Notes: generated by a model from the letters alone, not told the origin. Positions 18,101 to 27,364 are shown, numbered from the stretch's first letter. The stretch is DNA of 64,000 nucleotides from Pseudoalteromonas sp. XI10 (GCF_001469895.1 NZ_LOPY01000061.1:186001-250000); one strand, 5' to 3'. Made by a program: numbers and translations.

Positions 18101-18460
18101 TTAGTACATCATCATGGCGTTCGATTCGTAGATGATCCACACCGACAAACCAACCACCATGACAATGATTAAAGCACTAAAGATAAACGACAATGAACTT
18201 GCCTTGCCGTCTTCAGTTTTGAAATTTAGGTGTAAGAAATATTTCAAATGCACCCAAATTTGCACAATCGCCATACTCACGATGCACCATGCAGTGGTCG
18301 TTTTAGAAAACGAACCACTCATCACAGCCCAAAATGGAATAGCCGTTAAAACCACTGACAGTAGAAAACCAATTAAATAGTCTTTAACGCTGCCATGTGA
18401 TTGTTCATTATGTGCATTAACTTCTAAATTATTAATTACATGTGATTCACTGTGGCTCAT
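18101..18460 (-). CDS. cyoD: Cytochrome bo3 ubiquinol oxidase subunit IV
   Basis: 119-aa inner-membrane protein with three helices, the usual CyoD size, needed for assembly of the Cu(B) site. It starts MSHSESH; its ATG shares one base with the cyoC stop (TAATG), a coupled pair. An in-frame start further upstream lies inside cyoC and is rejected. Conserved region KDYLIGFLLSVVLTAIPFW, and VQIWVHLKYFLHL later. Confidence 0.92.
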   Translation of the reverse strand: MSHSESHVINNLEVNAHNEQSHGSVKDYLIGFLLSVVLTAIPFWAVMSGSFSKTTTAWCIVSMAIVQIWVHLKYFLHLNFKTEDGKASSLSFIFSALIIVMVVGLSVWIIYESNAMMMY

Positions 18461-19095
18461 TACATTGCTCCCATTAAATAAACAACGGTAAATACACAGA
18501 TCCACACCACATCTAAGAAGTGCCAGAATAGGCTTAAACAACTTAGGCGTGTCACTGTTTGTGGGTTTAAACCACGACGCACAACTTCAATCACCAGGAC
18601 AGTCATCCAAATAAGACCGGCTGTAACGTGAAGACCGTGTAAGCCCACTAAAGAGAAGAACGATGTTAAAAAGGCACTTTGCTGAGGGCCATTACCGTGC
18701 GCAATTAGGTGGTGGAATTCGTACACTTCCATACCAATAAACACTGCACCAAAGGCAAAGGTAACCAGCAACCAAGTTAACGTAGCCGCCTTTTTCTGCC
18801 CATGAGCAGAAATCATCGCAAAACCAAAAGTGATACTACTGAGTAGTAGAGCTGCGGTTTCAACCGCAACAAAATCAAGTTCAAAAATGTCTTTACCCGA
18901 CACACCGCCAGCAGTGTTCATGAACAATACTGCGTAGGTTGCAAAGAATGATGCAAACAACAAACAGTCAGTCATAAGATAAAGCCAGAAACCAAATACG
19001 GTGTTACCACCTGTATCGTGGTGCTCATGGTCATGTGCATCGACATGACCGTGTGCGCCGTTCAAGGTGTCGAGTCCTGCAGAAATGGTACTCAT
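18460..19095 (-). CDS. cyoC: Cytochrome bo3 ubiquinol oxidase subunit III
   Basis: 211-aa five-helix subunit of the heme-copper oxidase. Typical text: FGFWLYLMTDCLLFASFFA near residue 35, ISAHGQKKA in the middle, LVGLHGLHVTAGLIWM in helix IV. The start overlaps the cyoB stop by four bases and the stop overlaps the cyoD start by one. Subunit III has no redox centre and stabilises subunit I. The His-rich N-terminus (DAHDHEHHDTGG) is a small peculiarity. Confidence 0.95.
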   Translation of the reverse strand: MSTISAGLDTLNGAHGHVDAHDHEHHDTGGNTVFGFWLYLMTDCLLFASFFATYAVLFMNTAGGVSGKDIFELDFVAVETAALLLSSITFGFAMISAHGQKKAATLTWLLVTFAFGAVFIGMEVYEFHHLIAHGNGPQQSAFLTSFFSLVGLHGLHVTAGLIWMTVLVIEVVRRGLNPQTVTRLSCLSLFWHFLDVVWICVFTVVYLMGAM

Positions 19096-21080
19096 GCATT
19101 CACCTCCTTCGTAGCGGCTGTATTGTGAGCCGTTTCTAGTTCAACAATTTCATCTGGTTGCACGTAGTAATCAACATCGCTGGTGTAACAACGCTTGATG
19201 AACACCACGATAGCACCCAGTAAACCAAAGGCTGCAAGCCACCAAATGTGCCAGATCATGGCAAAACAGAAGGTTGTTAAAGCTGCGCTCATTAATACAC
19301 CTGCCGATGTATTTTTTGGCATATGAATTGGGCTATAAGAGGCTTCTTGCTTGTAAGCTAAGCCTTTTTCTTTCATGTCTGTCCACGCATCGATGTCATC
19401 AACATGTGGGATTTTCGCAAAGTTGTAGTACTGCGGAGGTGAAGCAGATGCCCACTCAAGGGTATGACCATTCCACGGATCGCCCGTTGTATCATCAAGT
19501 TGCTCGCGGTTTTTGAAGCTCACTACAAGTTGCACAACTTGGAACAAGATACCGAACATAATGATCACCGCACCGCCAGCTGCAATGTATAACCAAATGT
19601 TCCAATCAGGGTTGTTTGTGTGGTTTAAGCGACGTGTCATACCTAAGAAACCAAGTACGTATAACGGCATGAATGCCACGAAGAAACCAATTAACCAGCA
19701 CCAGAAAGATCGTCTGCCCCAGCTCTCGTCAAGTTTGAAGCCCATTGCTTTAGGGAACCAAAACGCAAAACCAGCTAAATAACCAAATACCGCACCACCA
19801 ATGATGGTGTTATGGAAGTGAGCGATTAAGAATAAGCTGTTATGTAATACGTAGTCAGCACCAGGAATAGCAAGTAACACGCCGGTCATACCACCGATAG
19901 TAAAAGTCACCATGAAACCTAAAGTCCAAAGGACAGGCACAGTAATACGTAAACGACCACGATACATAGTGAATAACCAGTTAAATAACTTAACCCCGGT
20001 CGGTACCGCAATAACCATGGTCATAACACCAAAGAAGGCATTAACGTTAGCGCTTGAGCCCATAGTAAAGAAGTGGTGAAGCCAAACGATGAAACCTAAA
20101 ATCGAAATTGCACCGCTTGCATAAACCATCGACTTATAACCAAACAGGCGTTTACCAGCAAACGTTGAGATAACTTCTGAGAAAATACCAAACGCAGGTA
20201 AGATCAGAATGTAAACCTCAGGGTGACCCCATGCCCAGAATAAGTTGATGTACATCATCGCGTTACCACCTAATTCATTCGTGAAGAAGTGGAAATCGAG
20301 ATAACGGTCAAGCGTTAACATTGCCAGTACAGCCGTTAAAATTGGGAACGATGCTGCAATTAAGATATTTGCCCACGTACATGCCCAAGTAAAAATAGGC
20401 ATTTTCATTAATGTCATGCCTGGTGCACGCATTTTAAATACAGTCGCTAAGAAGTTTACCGATGTTAATAAGGTACCCAAGCCGGATATCTGCAAGGCCC
20501 ATATATAATAATCGACCCCGACACCTGGACTGAATGACAACTCTGACAATGGTGGATATGCAACCCAACCCGTTTTCGCAAACTCACCAAAGAATAATGA
20601 GATATTGATTAGGACTGCGCCACCAGCAGTTAACCAAAAGCTAAGGTTATTTAAGAATGGGAATGCAACATCACGAGCACCAATTTGCAGAGGTAAAATG
20701 ATGTTCATTAAACCAATCATAAACGGCATCGCCATAAAGATGATCATGATCACCCCGTGTGCCGTAAAGATTTGGTCATAGTGCTCTGGTGGTAAGTAAC
20801 CACTTGCACCGCCGGTAGCCATTGCTAATTGCAGTCGCATCATAATGGCATCCGCGAAACCACGGAAAAGCATGATAAGCGCAAGAATGATGTACATAAC
20901 ACCTAAACGCTTATGGTCAATTGAGGTGATCCAGTCGTGCCAAATCACGCCCCACTTTTTATATTTTGTTACTAAGCCTGCCACTAACAGACCTAAGACA
21001 GCAACAACCGTCATGGTAACCATGATAATTGGTTCATGAAACGGGATTGCGTCTAATGTTAATTTACCTAACAACGACAT
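19092..21080 (-). CDS. cyoB: Cytochrome bo3 ubiquinol oxidase subunit I
   Basis: Catalytic proton-pumping subunit, 662 aa, about 15 helices, holding heme b, heme o3 and Cu(B). The Cu(B)-ligand motif with the cross-linked His-Tyr is WGHPEVYIL; the next His pair is in WLHHFF; heme ligands are in LIAHFHNTI. The low-spin heme ligand in the early FTAHGVIMI is also present. It begins two bases after the cyoA stop. It oxidises ubiquinol and reduces oxygen to water. Confidence 0.97.
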   Translation of the reverse strand: MSLLGKLTLDAIPFHEPIIMVTMTVVAVLGLLVAGLVTKYKKWGVIWHDWITSIDHKRLGVMYIILALIMLFRGFADAIMMRLQLAMATGGASGYLPPEHYDQIFTAHGVIMIIFMAMPFMIGLMNIILPLQIGARDVAFPFLNNLSFWLTAGGAVLINISLFFGEFAKTGWVAYPPLSELSFSPGVGVDYYIWALQISGLGTLLTSVNFLATVFKMRAPGMTLMKMPIFTWACTWANILIAASFPILTAVLAMLTLDRYLDFHFFTNELGGNAMMYINLFWAWGHPEVYILILPAFGIFSEVISTFAGKRLFGYKSMVYASGAISILGFIVWLHHFFTMGSSANVNAFFGVMTMVIAVPTGVKLFNWLFTMYRGRLRITVPVLWTLGFMVTFTIGGMTGVLLAIPGADYVLHNSLFLIAHFHNTIIGGAVFGYLAGFAFWFPKAMGFKLDESWGRRSFWCWLIGFFVAFMPLYVLGFLGMTRRLNHTNNPDWNIWLYIAAGGAVIIMFGILFQVVQLVVSFKNREQLDDTTGDPWNGHTLEWASASPPQYYNFAKIPHVDDIDAWTDMKEKGLAYKQEASYSPIHMPKNTSAGVLMSAALTTFCFAMIWHIWWLAAFGLLGAIVVFIKRCYTSDVDYYVQPDEIVELETAHNTAATKEVNA

Positions 21081-21082
21081 GA

Positions 21083-21997
21083 TTATTCCTCGTCCTCGCT
21101 GTGCTTCTTATGAGCTGAGTGCTCTGGCATAGCGTGTTGCATTGCACCGTGAGAGCCATGCGCTTGCATATATTTCATTACGATTGAATGGAACATATCT
21201 TTATCTACGCTGGCATAATATTTAACTGGGTCGTATTCACTTGGTTTTGCAAGTTCAACATAGCTTTGCTTAGTCAGTGCAGAGCCGGTGTTTTTTACTT
21301 TGTTAACCCAAGCATCGAAATCAGCTTCTGTGGCTGTTGCAATTGCATCGAACTTCATACCTGTGAAACCTGCACCACTGTAGTTAGCAGAAAAGCCTTT
21401 AAAAGTACCTGGCTCATCAGCGATTAAGTGAAGCTTTGTTTCCATGCCTGCCATTGAATAAATTTGGCTACCAAGCTGTGGAATGAAAAACGAGTTCATG
21501 GTGCTTTCTGAGGTGATTTTGTACTGCACTGGCACATTGGCAGGAAAAACAAGCTCATTCACTGTGGCGATACCTTGCTCTGGATAAATGAATAACCATT
21601 TCCAGTTCAAAGAAACAACCTCAACAGTAAGGTGCTTACCTTTACCCTCAAGTGGTTTATATGGGTCAAGTTGTTGTGTTGACTGCCACGTGATCACACC
21701 TAAAATCGCAACGATGATGATAGGAATGGTCCAAACTACAGCTTCAATCTTATTAGAGTGCGCCCACTTTGGAGCGTAAATTTCTTGATCTCGTCCATCA
21801 CGGTATTTCCATGCAAAATAAATTGTCATGGCAATAACTGGAATCACAACAATCAGCATTAACACCGTAGCTACGATAATTAAGTACTTCTCGTCGACAC
21901 CAATTTGACCTTTTGGATCGAGTACCCCGCCTTTACAGCCAGACAAAGCCAGCACTAAAGACGCTAGAGCAATATTACAAAGGTTTCGAATTGACAA
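21083..21997 (-). CDS. cyoA: Cytochrome bo3 ubiquinol oxidase subunit II (lipoprotein)
   Basis: 304-aa subunit II. Lipoprotein signal with lipobox LSGC (Cys21), two transmembrane helices (about 38-60 and 88-108), then a periplasmic cupredoxin-like domain that lacks the Cu(A) ligands, as expected for a quinol oxidase. The C-terminal tail is rich in His and charged residues. The start is TTG with AGGAT eight bases before. First gene of cyoABCDE. The 236 bp upstream, before the next gene, should hold the promoter; no convincing ArcA or FNR site was picked out. Confidence 0.95.
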   Translation of the reverse strand: MSIRNLCNIALASLVLALSGCKGGVLDPKGQIGVDEKYLIIVATVLMLIVVIPVIAMTIYFAWKYRDGRDQEIYAPKWAHSNKIEAVVWTIPIIIVAILGVITWQSTQQLDPYKPLEGKGKHLTVEVVSLNWKWLFIYPEQGIATVNELVFPANVPVQYKITSESTMNSFFIPQLGSQIYSMAGMETKLHLIADEPGTFKGFSANYSGAGFTGMKFDAIATATEADFDAWVNKVKNTGSALTKQSYVELAKPSEYDPVKYYASVDKDMFHSIVMKYMQAHGSHGAMQHAMPEHSAHKKHSEDEE

Positions 21998-22233
21998 AGG
22001 AATATCCTACAACCTAAAAGTTAACACTTGTCGAAATAAGAACACGACGCTTTTCTGCAACAGATGCTACAGATATCCCTCGGCTGAATAACGAGCACGA
22101 CAAATAGGCACGCTAAAAAGTGAGGGATTTTAGGTTGGCTGACTGAAATTTGGGCGTAAAAATCCCACTAGGTGCTTAGTAAAGACAACTTAGAAAATGA
22201 CTAAAATGGCTGAACTTAAGCAACAAAGCTTAT

Positions 22234-22653
22234 TTACAGACAACCACTTACACGAGGAGGAGCACGACAGCCATGAGCGCTGTGTACTACTAAAGACTTT
22301 ATCGTTTCACGCGCAGCGAAGGCCGCTTTACGTAAAATGACACCTGCACGACGCGCAGGGAAGAAATGGAAGACCAACCAGCATAAACCAATAAGTAATT
22401 GGCAAGACACCACAGGGTAAGCTAAAAAACTCAACACATTAAGTAAGGGTGTTTCGTATAAAGCACCTTCGCTTAATAAGCTTCTCAGCCCTTGAGCATC
22501 TTCTACTGTGCCGTTGATTAGCATCGCTGAATTAATCAGCAACAAGGCTAAAACTGACATTAGCTCTTTACCAGCAAAAAACGCACGCGCAGCCAATTGC
22601 AATCTAGCTAAGCTAGACTGTTTGACACCTTGTGACTGATTAATTGCTCGCAA
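22234..22653 (-). CDS. Unknown two-helix membrane protein upstream of cyoA
   Basis: 139 aa, not recognised. Two hydrophobic segments, about 30-50 (LMSVLALLLINSAMLING) and 68-92 (LLNVLSFLAYPVVSCQLLIG), with a basic C-terminal tail ending in a Cys-containing stretch. The start is TTG with AAGG eight or nine bases before. It runs in the same direction as the cyo operon, 236 bp upstream of cyoA. No function can be assigned, and a chance reading frame is possible, though the hydrophobic pattern and ribosome site favour a real gene. Confidence 0.5.
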   Translation of the reverse strand: MRAINQSQGVKQSSLARLQLAARAFFAGKELMSVLALLLINSAMLINGTVEDAQGLRSLLSEGALYETPLLNVLSFLAYPVVSCQLLIGLCWLVFHFFPARRAGVILRKAAFAARETIKSLVVHSAHGCRAPPRVSGCL

Positions 22654-23068
22654 AACTCACGCCTTTTTATCGCTTTTACTGCATTTTAGGTAAATGACTT
22701 ACCCTATTTTTTAATGCGGTAACATGATCTTCATCAATAAAGTTTCAGTAATTACTGAAATTTCGATGTGAAGTATAACAAAGTCAACAGACGGTACAAG
22801 TAGAATTTAACAGCACACGGTTAAGTATTGTTTAGCCATTTGATAATAAACTGTAAAAAAGCCAAATCATTAAAGCTAAGTAATTAAAAGTAATACTGTA
22901 TTTTATATAGCGAAAAGCAATGAAGAAAAAGAAAATAGCATAAAAATAGCGATTTAAAGCATACTTAGTCAGTAGCAATCAAAGCCTTAATACTGAACAA
23001 GGATTAGCCAAACCATAAAAAATATAATATTCTTGATGACATTAAAATAAAGAATAAAAGAGATAATT
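22654..23068. other. AT-rich intergenic region, 415 bp
   Basis: Divergent gap between the unknown membrane gene and the M14 peptidase. AT-rich, with no reading frame of note, no strong hairpin and no repeat; presumably holds promoters for both sides. Confidence 0.6.
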
Positions 23069-24424
23069 ATGCGCCTATATGCACTCGCCACAGCCCTTTT
23101 AGCATTAAGTACCAGTACACTTGCAAGTACGATTGAAGATACCGCTGTAGCAGGCTTAGATAAACCTGCGATTTACTACGCCGATATAGAACCCCACCTA
23201 AAAAACGCAGCAAAACACCCAAGCGTTACACTAAAACAAATCGGCACCTCTTTCCAAGGACAGGCACTTAACTCTCTTAAAATCGGCACCGGCCCAATCA
23301 AAGTGATGATGTGGAGCCAAATGCACGGCGACGAAAATACAGCAACTGCTGCATTAATGGATTTTTTAAGCTTTATAACCGCAGATGAAAACGCACAATG
23401 GCTAGAAAGCTGGCATCAAAAAATAACTCTTCTCATTATCCCTATGGTGAACCCAGACGGCGCCGCAGCTCAAACTCGCCATAATGCACAAGGTATTGAT
23501 TTAAATCGTGATGCAAAAGCCCTTCGCACAAAAGAAGGGCAAATACTCATGGCTGCTGCGAATGAATTCAAACCTGATTTCGGCTTTAATTTACATGATC
23601 AGAATGCATATTACGGTGCCGGCAAAATGGGTAAACAAGCCACTATCTCAGTGCTAGCACCCGCCTATAATGAAGCAAGAGAAGTAAATAAAATTCGTGG
23701 TGAGGCTATGCAGTTTATTGCCTATTTAGCCAAAACGGTTGAAACCATGATCCCTGGGCACTTAGGGAAGTACAACGACAGTTACTCTTATCGCAGTTTT
23801 GGAGATACTTTTTCGGAAAAAGGTATCCGAACTATATTAATTGAATCAGGCGCTTACCCAAACGATCCAAATCGCCAAATAGCGCGTAAGGTTAACCGTG
23901 TTTTATATAAAAAGACCATTGATTCTATAACTTCGGGGGAATGGCAAAGCGCTAAAATAGCCCAGTACCACGCTATTCCATTTAACGCTAAAGACAATTG
24001 GGTAGACTTACTAATAGACGATGTAACAGTAAAGAGTGAACTTGGTGATTACCAGATAGATATTGCAATAAACAACAAAGGACAGTCACCCATAATTAAA
24101 GAATTGGGTGATATAAGCAGTATCCGCCAAGGTTACACCAGTTTAGATGCAAGCAGCCTGAATTTTAAGGTAGGTAACAGCTTTGTATTAAATGAGTCGT
24201 TAACGCTTACCGAAAATAAATATAAAGAGCTTTTAATACAAGGGTATAGTTGCTTTTCAGGCGATATTAATATGCTAGAAAACGCCACAAATTGGCCAGT
24301 TTACGCATGCAAAAGTGTATTTACATCAATACCTTCACTTCATGCACCTGCCGCCTTTTTCTTACAAGCAAATGGCAAAAATAAGTACGCAGTTTTAGGG
24401 GCTGAGCTAATTAATTTAGATTGA
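23069..24424 (+). CDS. Secreted zinc carboxypeptidase, M14 family
   Basis: 451-aa exported metallopeptidase. Signal peptide MRLYALATALLALSTSTLA. Zinc-ligand motif HGDE (H86, E89), substrate-binding stretch NPDGAAAQTRHNAQGIDLNRD (shared M14 arginine/asparagine region), a third ligand His in NLHDQNAYYG and the catalytic Glu in ILIESGAYP. The domain ends near residue 290; the last ~150 residues are a region of unknown fold. It probably trims peptides in the periplasm or outside the cell. A hairpin follows the stop codon. Confidence 0.88.
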   Translation: MRLYALATALLALSTSTLASTIEDTAVAGLDKPAIYYADIEPHLKNAAKHPSVTLKQIGTSFQGQALNSLKIGTGPIKVMMWSQMHGDENTATAALMDFLSFITADENAQWLESWHQKITLLIIPMVNPDGAAAQTRHNAQGIDLNRDAKALRTKEGQILMAAANEFKPDFGFNLHDQNAYYGAGKMGKQATISVLAPAYNEAREVNKIRGEAMQFIAYLAKTVETMIPGHLGKYNDSYSYRSFGDTFSEKGIRTILIESGAYPNDPNRQIARKVNRVLYKKTIDSITSGEWQSAKIAQYHAIPFNAKDNWVDLLIDDVTVKSELGDYQIDIAINNKGQSPIIKELGDISSIRQGYTSLDASSLNFKVGNSFVLNESLTLTENKYKELLIQGYSCFSGDINMLENATNWPVYACKSVFTSIPSLHAPAAFFLQANGKNKYAVLGAELINLD

Positions 24425-24435
24425 ACACGATTTAA

Positions 24436-24463
24436 AAGGACAGGCACTCTTTAAAGTGCCTGT
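24436..24463. repeat. Hairpin with RAYT-type motif, downstream of the RAYT gene
   Basis: ACAGGCACT, a CTTTAA loop, AGTGCCTGT: a perfect 9-bp stem (24440-24463). With the four bases before it, the minus strand reads GTGCCTGTCCTT, one base off the GTGACTGTCCTT found on the other side of the RAYT gene and in the array at 34.9 kb. It could also serve as terminator of the M14 gene, though no T run follows. Confidence 0.6.
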
Positions 24464-24637
24464 TAAATCTCCAAATACCTTAAATTTGTAACCTAAAATA
24501 ATAGCTGTGTAGGCAAAGCACCCTATTAGCTTAATCTAATAATAAAAACCAAGATAAAAGATTTAGCTTTATGAGAATTAAAAGCACAAGTTAGCTGCAA
24601 GTGTTTACAAAAAATAAAAGTCGAGAGAAATTTAAGG

Positions 24638-25615
24638 TTAACTAGCAAGTAATAACTTACAACTTGTTAGGTTACTTCGTCGCTTACGAGCAGTTTTACT
24701 GCAATAACTTTCAATAGCACCCACTCGACCTGCAGCTCCACGAAATAAGTTTTCAAATTGAGTTGTTAGTGTTAACCATTTTTCCGGTTCGAAATTCAGC
24801 CTTTCAAGAATAGGAGGTAAATTATGCTCTATATATCCAGGCTTATCCGCGCTGATACAACGCCCAGTTTGCTCCACGAGTAACAGGTATGACTTTAACT
24901 CAAAAGGTATTCCCTTTGATTTATACTTACTCATGCCACCAATAAAACGAGCTAGTAATTTAGGTTGCTTTGACTCCTTCGCGCTCTGGCATCGCTTTTT
25001 AAAGCTGGTATAGTCCGGTTGCTCCGGCGTGCTCGCAGCTTTAGCACGAACAGGGTTTAAATCAACATAGGCCATACATGCTAAAAGTGCTGACTCATCA
25101 AGCAATGCTTGGCTCTTAAATCGCCCTTCCCAAAAGTGACCTGTACACTCGTCTTCTTTATTTGCGCGTCTAGCTATATATTCATTAAGCATTCGCATAA
25201 ACCAACTAATGCTCGAAAGACGCGCTCTGTATTCTGCAACCTCTTTCTTTAAGAAGACTTGTTGGCCGTCATTTAAAGGCTGACCATAAAGGTACTTTTG
25301 CCCTAAAGGGGTCATTTTACTGAGCTTAAACCAGCGTAAAAGAATGGCTTTATCCGATAACCTATTTGCTTTTTTATCATCAACATAAAGCACAAGATGA
25401 GTATGATTGCTCATCACCGCATAAGCACATACATCAATGCAAAATATCTTTGCAAGAAAAAGCAGGCGCTCCTCAACCCACCCTCTGCGGTGTTCATATG
25501 ATTTACCGGTGAGTGCGTCTTCCCCACAAAGGTAGGCGCGTCTAACGCAACGGGATACGCAGTGATAATACTTGGTGTTCGACAAGCAGATTTGCCGCTT
25601 CCTTGCTAAAGCCAT
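24638..25615 (-). CDS. REP-associated tyrosine transposase (RAYT)
   Basis: 325-aa single-strand nuclease of the Y1 HUH class, related to the IS200/IS605 transposase but domesticated. The HUH motif is in SNHTHLVL (about residues 69-76). The conserved blocks GHFWEGRFKSQ and YVDLNPVRAKA are typical of RAYTs. RAYTs cut and probably spread REP sequences that flank them. Here GTGNCTGTCCTT occurs on both sides (24436-24447 inverted; 25711-25722), and a tandem array with the same core lies 9 kb away. No IS ends were seen. Confidence 0.88.
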   Translation of the reverse strand: MALARKRQICLSNTKYYHCVSRCVRRAYLCGEDALTGKSYEHRRGWVEERLLFLAKIFCIDVCAYAVMSNHTHLVLYVDDKKANRLSDKAILLRWFKLSKMTPLGQKYLYGQPLNDGQQVFLKKEVAEYRARLSSISWFMRMLNEYIARRANKEDECTGHFWEGRFKSQALLDESALLACMAYVDLNPVRAKAASTPEQPDYTSFKKRCQSAKESKQPKLLARFIGGMSKYKSKGIPFELKSYLLLVEQTGRCISADKPGYIEHNLPPILERLNFEPEKWLTLTTQFENLFRGAAGRVGAIESYCSKTARKRRSNLTSCKLLLAS

Positions 25616-25710
25616 CGTCCACTCCTTGAACTGATAATTTGAAATGCATTAGCTGTAACTAAAGTTTAGACAAAATCTTCTTTGCTGCAAGAATAAGTTA
25701 ACAGATAAAA

Positions 25711-25722
25711 GTGACTGTCCTT
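25711..25722 (+). repeat. RAYT-type motif upstream of the RAYT gene
   Basis: GTGACTGTCCTT, 96 bp beyond the RAYT start. Identical over 12 bases to the core of the tandem array at 34939-35026, and one base off the motif on the far side of the RAYT gene. Confidence 0.6.
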
Positions 25723-25739
25723 GTAAAATTTAGGTATTA

Positions 25740-25763
25740 AAAAAGCGCCTTTGGGCGCTTTTT
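25740..25763 (-). terminator. Intrinsic terminator after nqrM
   Basis: AAAAAGCGCC, a 4-base loop, GGCGCTTTTT; on the minus strand it starts seven bases after the nqrM stop and is followed by T residues. Confidence 0.88.
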
Positions 25764-25769
25764 CTGTGG

Positions 25770-25982
25770 TTAGAGAATTTGATTCTCTTTCCAGGCTTGT
25801 TCTTTTGCCATGCGCTTTTTACGCTTGTCACATGGGTCGTCACAGTCGCAGGCTTTGTCGATACCAACAGCGCCTAGGCCACCACAACTACTGGCCATAG
25901 ATTTCTTTTGCACTATCATGCCGACAGCCATCGCTGCCACAATTAAAATGAGTAGACCAAATGTAAGAAGAAAAAGTGACAT
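25770..25982 (-). CDS. nqrM: Na+-NQR maturation protein NqrM
   Basis: 70-aa protein with one N-terminal helix (FLLTFGLLILIVAAMAVGM) and four conserved cysteines in SSCGGLGAVGIDKACDCDDPC. In Vibrio, NqrM is required to place the iron between NqrD and NqrE and so to assemble active Na+-NQR. It normally follows apbE at the end of the nqr cluster; here a 263-bp repeat element lies between the two. Confidence 0.92.
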   Translation of the reverse strand: MSLFLLTFGLLILIVAAMAVGMIVQKKSMASSCGGLGAVGIDKACDCDDPCDKRKKRMAKEQAWKENQIL

Positions 25983-26042
25983 TGCTTTGCCCCTATCGTC
26001 AGCAATTAAATCGAGCCCAACTAATTAGGCTGCATGTATTAT

Positions 26043-26305
26043 ATACCCAAACCACCCCAAGGTGCGAGTTTCAGTTGGAATTAAAAGCGATTTAGGCAAG
26101 GCATTGATTGCAAGCAATAGTGGTTCTATTGTTAAAATCAATAACGCTGTATAAATCGCTTTTCAACCAACCCTTTGGGCGCTTCACAGGCGCTTACTCT
26201 CATCGTTGTTACTTTTTAAAAGGGACTGCCATTGTTGCAAAGTAACGCCTTGATATTAAGCACCTGTGAAACGCTGAATTCTGCATCTTGAGGTGGCTTG
26301 GGTAT
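26043..26305. mobile_element. MITE-like element with terminal inverted repeats and two nested hairpins
   Basis: The ends are imperfect 23-bp inverted repeats (20 of 23 match), 26043-26065 beginning ATACCCAAACCACCCC and 26283-26305 ending GGTGGCTTGGGTAT. Inside are two long nested stem-loops. The first pairs 26083-26094 with 26152-26163 (AAAAGCGATTTA), then ATTGATT with AATCAAT, then CAATAG with CTATTG. The second pairs 26179-26196 with 26257-26274 (16 of 18) and GTTACTTT with AAAGTAAC. No coding potential. It looks like a non-autonomous element; no clear target duplication was found. Confidence 0.65.
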
Positions 26306-26323
26306 GCACTGCTTCTTGCCCTG

Positions 26324-27364
26324 CTACAAATAAGGTTTAAATGCAGGGCTTGAATAAGTTACTAAGCCATTGTCTGACTTACCAATTAAGTACACTGGCA
26401 AATCGTGCTCTTCAGCGTATTTCTGCGCTTTTTCCATGCCCATCACTGTGATTGCCGTCGCTAAGCCATCTGCAGTCATCGCTGATGGGTGTAAAACAGT
26501 AACTGATACCAAATCATGACGGCTCGGCATACCTGTTACAGGGTCAATTAAGTGGCTATAGGTAATACCATCCATTTCGTAAAAAATTCGGTAATCACCT
26601 GATGTCGCAATACCATTAGTACCGGGCTCAATTACTTTATGTACTTTACGCACGCCTGGCTCAGCATCAGGCTGTTCAATAGCTATTTTCCAAGTGATGT
26701 TGTTTGGCTTAATACCCGACACACGCAACTCACCACCAATTTCAACCATATAATTAGTGAAACCATGGCTTTCAATCACTTGTGCTACTTTATCAATACC
26801 ATATCCTTTTGCTGTAGCAGAAAACGACAGCTCTAACCCATCAATTGTTTTCATCAGGCCAGCATCTGTAAGTTTAAGCTTATCAACACCAATTTTGGCA
26901 ATCATTGCCTTCAAGGCTTCATCGCTTGGGCGTTTAGTCGGCTTTTTATCTGGACCAAAACCCCACAAGTCAATAAGTGGCCCCATAGTCACATCTAGCG
27001 TTTTTGTTGATTCGCCAAGGCGAATCGATTCAGCTACCACATTTCTAAAATCAGCACTTATTGGCATTACCTGTCCTGCTGGTAACTGGTTAAACTGGTT
27101 AATTTCTGAATCAGGAATGTAAGTCGACATAGATTGATTTACATCTTTAAGCACTTGCTTAATTTCAGGATGTAAATCAACACCTGCAACCTTTGAAGAC
27201 TCTGCAAACACCTTAATATGATAAGTGGTGCCCATTGTCTTACCTTCAAAATAAAGCTCTTCAGCCTTATCAGCTTGGCTGCAGCCAGCCATGAGTAAAG
27301 TCATAGTTAATAGAAAAAAGGCCATCAAGCCTTGGCGATAAAACACTCTATTCATAGCATTCAC
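26324..27364 (-). CDS. apbE: FAD:protein FMN transferase
   Basis: Exported flavin transferase that links FMN to threonines of NqrB and NqrC. 346 aa with a lipoprotein signal (lipobox LMAGC near residue 28). Family motifs: FEGKTMGTTYHIKVF at the start, FSATAKGYGIDKVA (FAD-binding), YMVEIGGELRVSG, and HLIDPVTGMP near the C-terminus. It follows the nqr operon after a terminator, and its targets are visible in that operon as SGAT motifs in NqrB and NqrC. Confidence 0.94.
   Translation of the reverse strand: MNAMNRVFYRQGLMAFFLLTMTLLMAGCSQADKAEELYFEGKTMGTTYHIKVFAESSKVAGVDLHPEIKQVLKDVNQSMSTYIPDSEINQFNQLPAGQVMPISADFRNVVAESIRLGESTKTLDVTMGPLIDLWGFGPDKKPTKRPSDEALKAMIAKIGVDKLKLTDAGLMKTIDGLELSFSATAKGYGIDKVAQVIESHGFTNYMVEIGGELRVSGIKPNNITWKIAIEQPDAEPGVRKVHKVIEPGTNGIATSGDYRIFYEMDGITYSHLIDPVTGMPSRHDLVSVTVLHPSAMTADGLATAITVMGMEKAQKYAEEHDLPVYLIGKSDNGLVTYSSPAFKPYL

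Noticed and set aside
18461..18541. Longer N-terminus for CyoD
   Set aside because: The extension lies inside cyoC; the TAATG overlap gives a family-sized protein from 18460.
22124..22166. Inverted repeat GGGATTTT...AAAATCCC upstream of cyoA
   Set aside because: 8-bp arms with a 27-base loop and no T run; too weak to call.
23256..23270. AAGGACAGGCACT inside the M14 peptidase gene
   Set aside because: Falls in normal coding sequence (GQAL) without a hairpin; treated as chance match to the RAYT motif.
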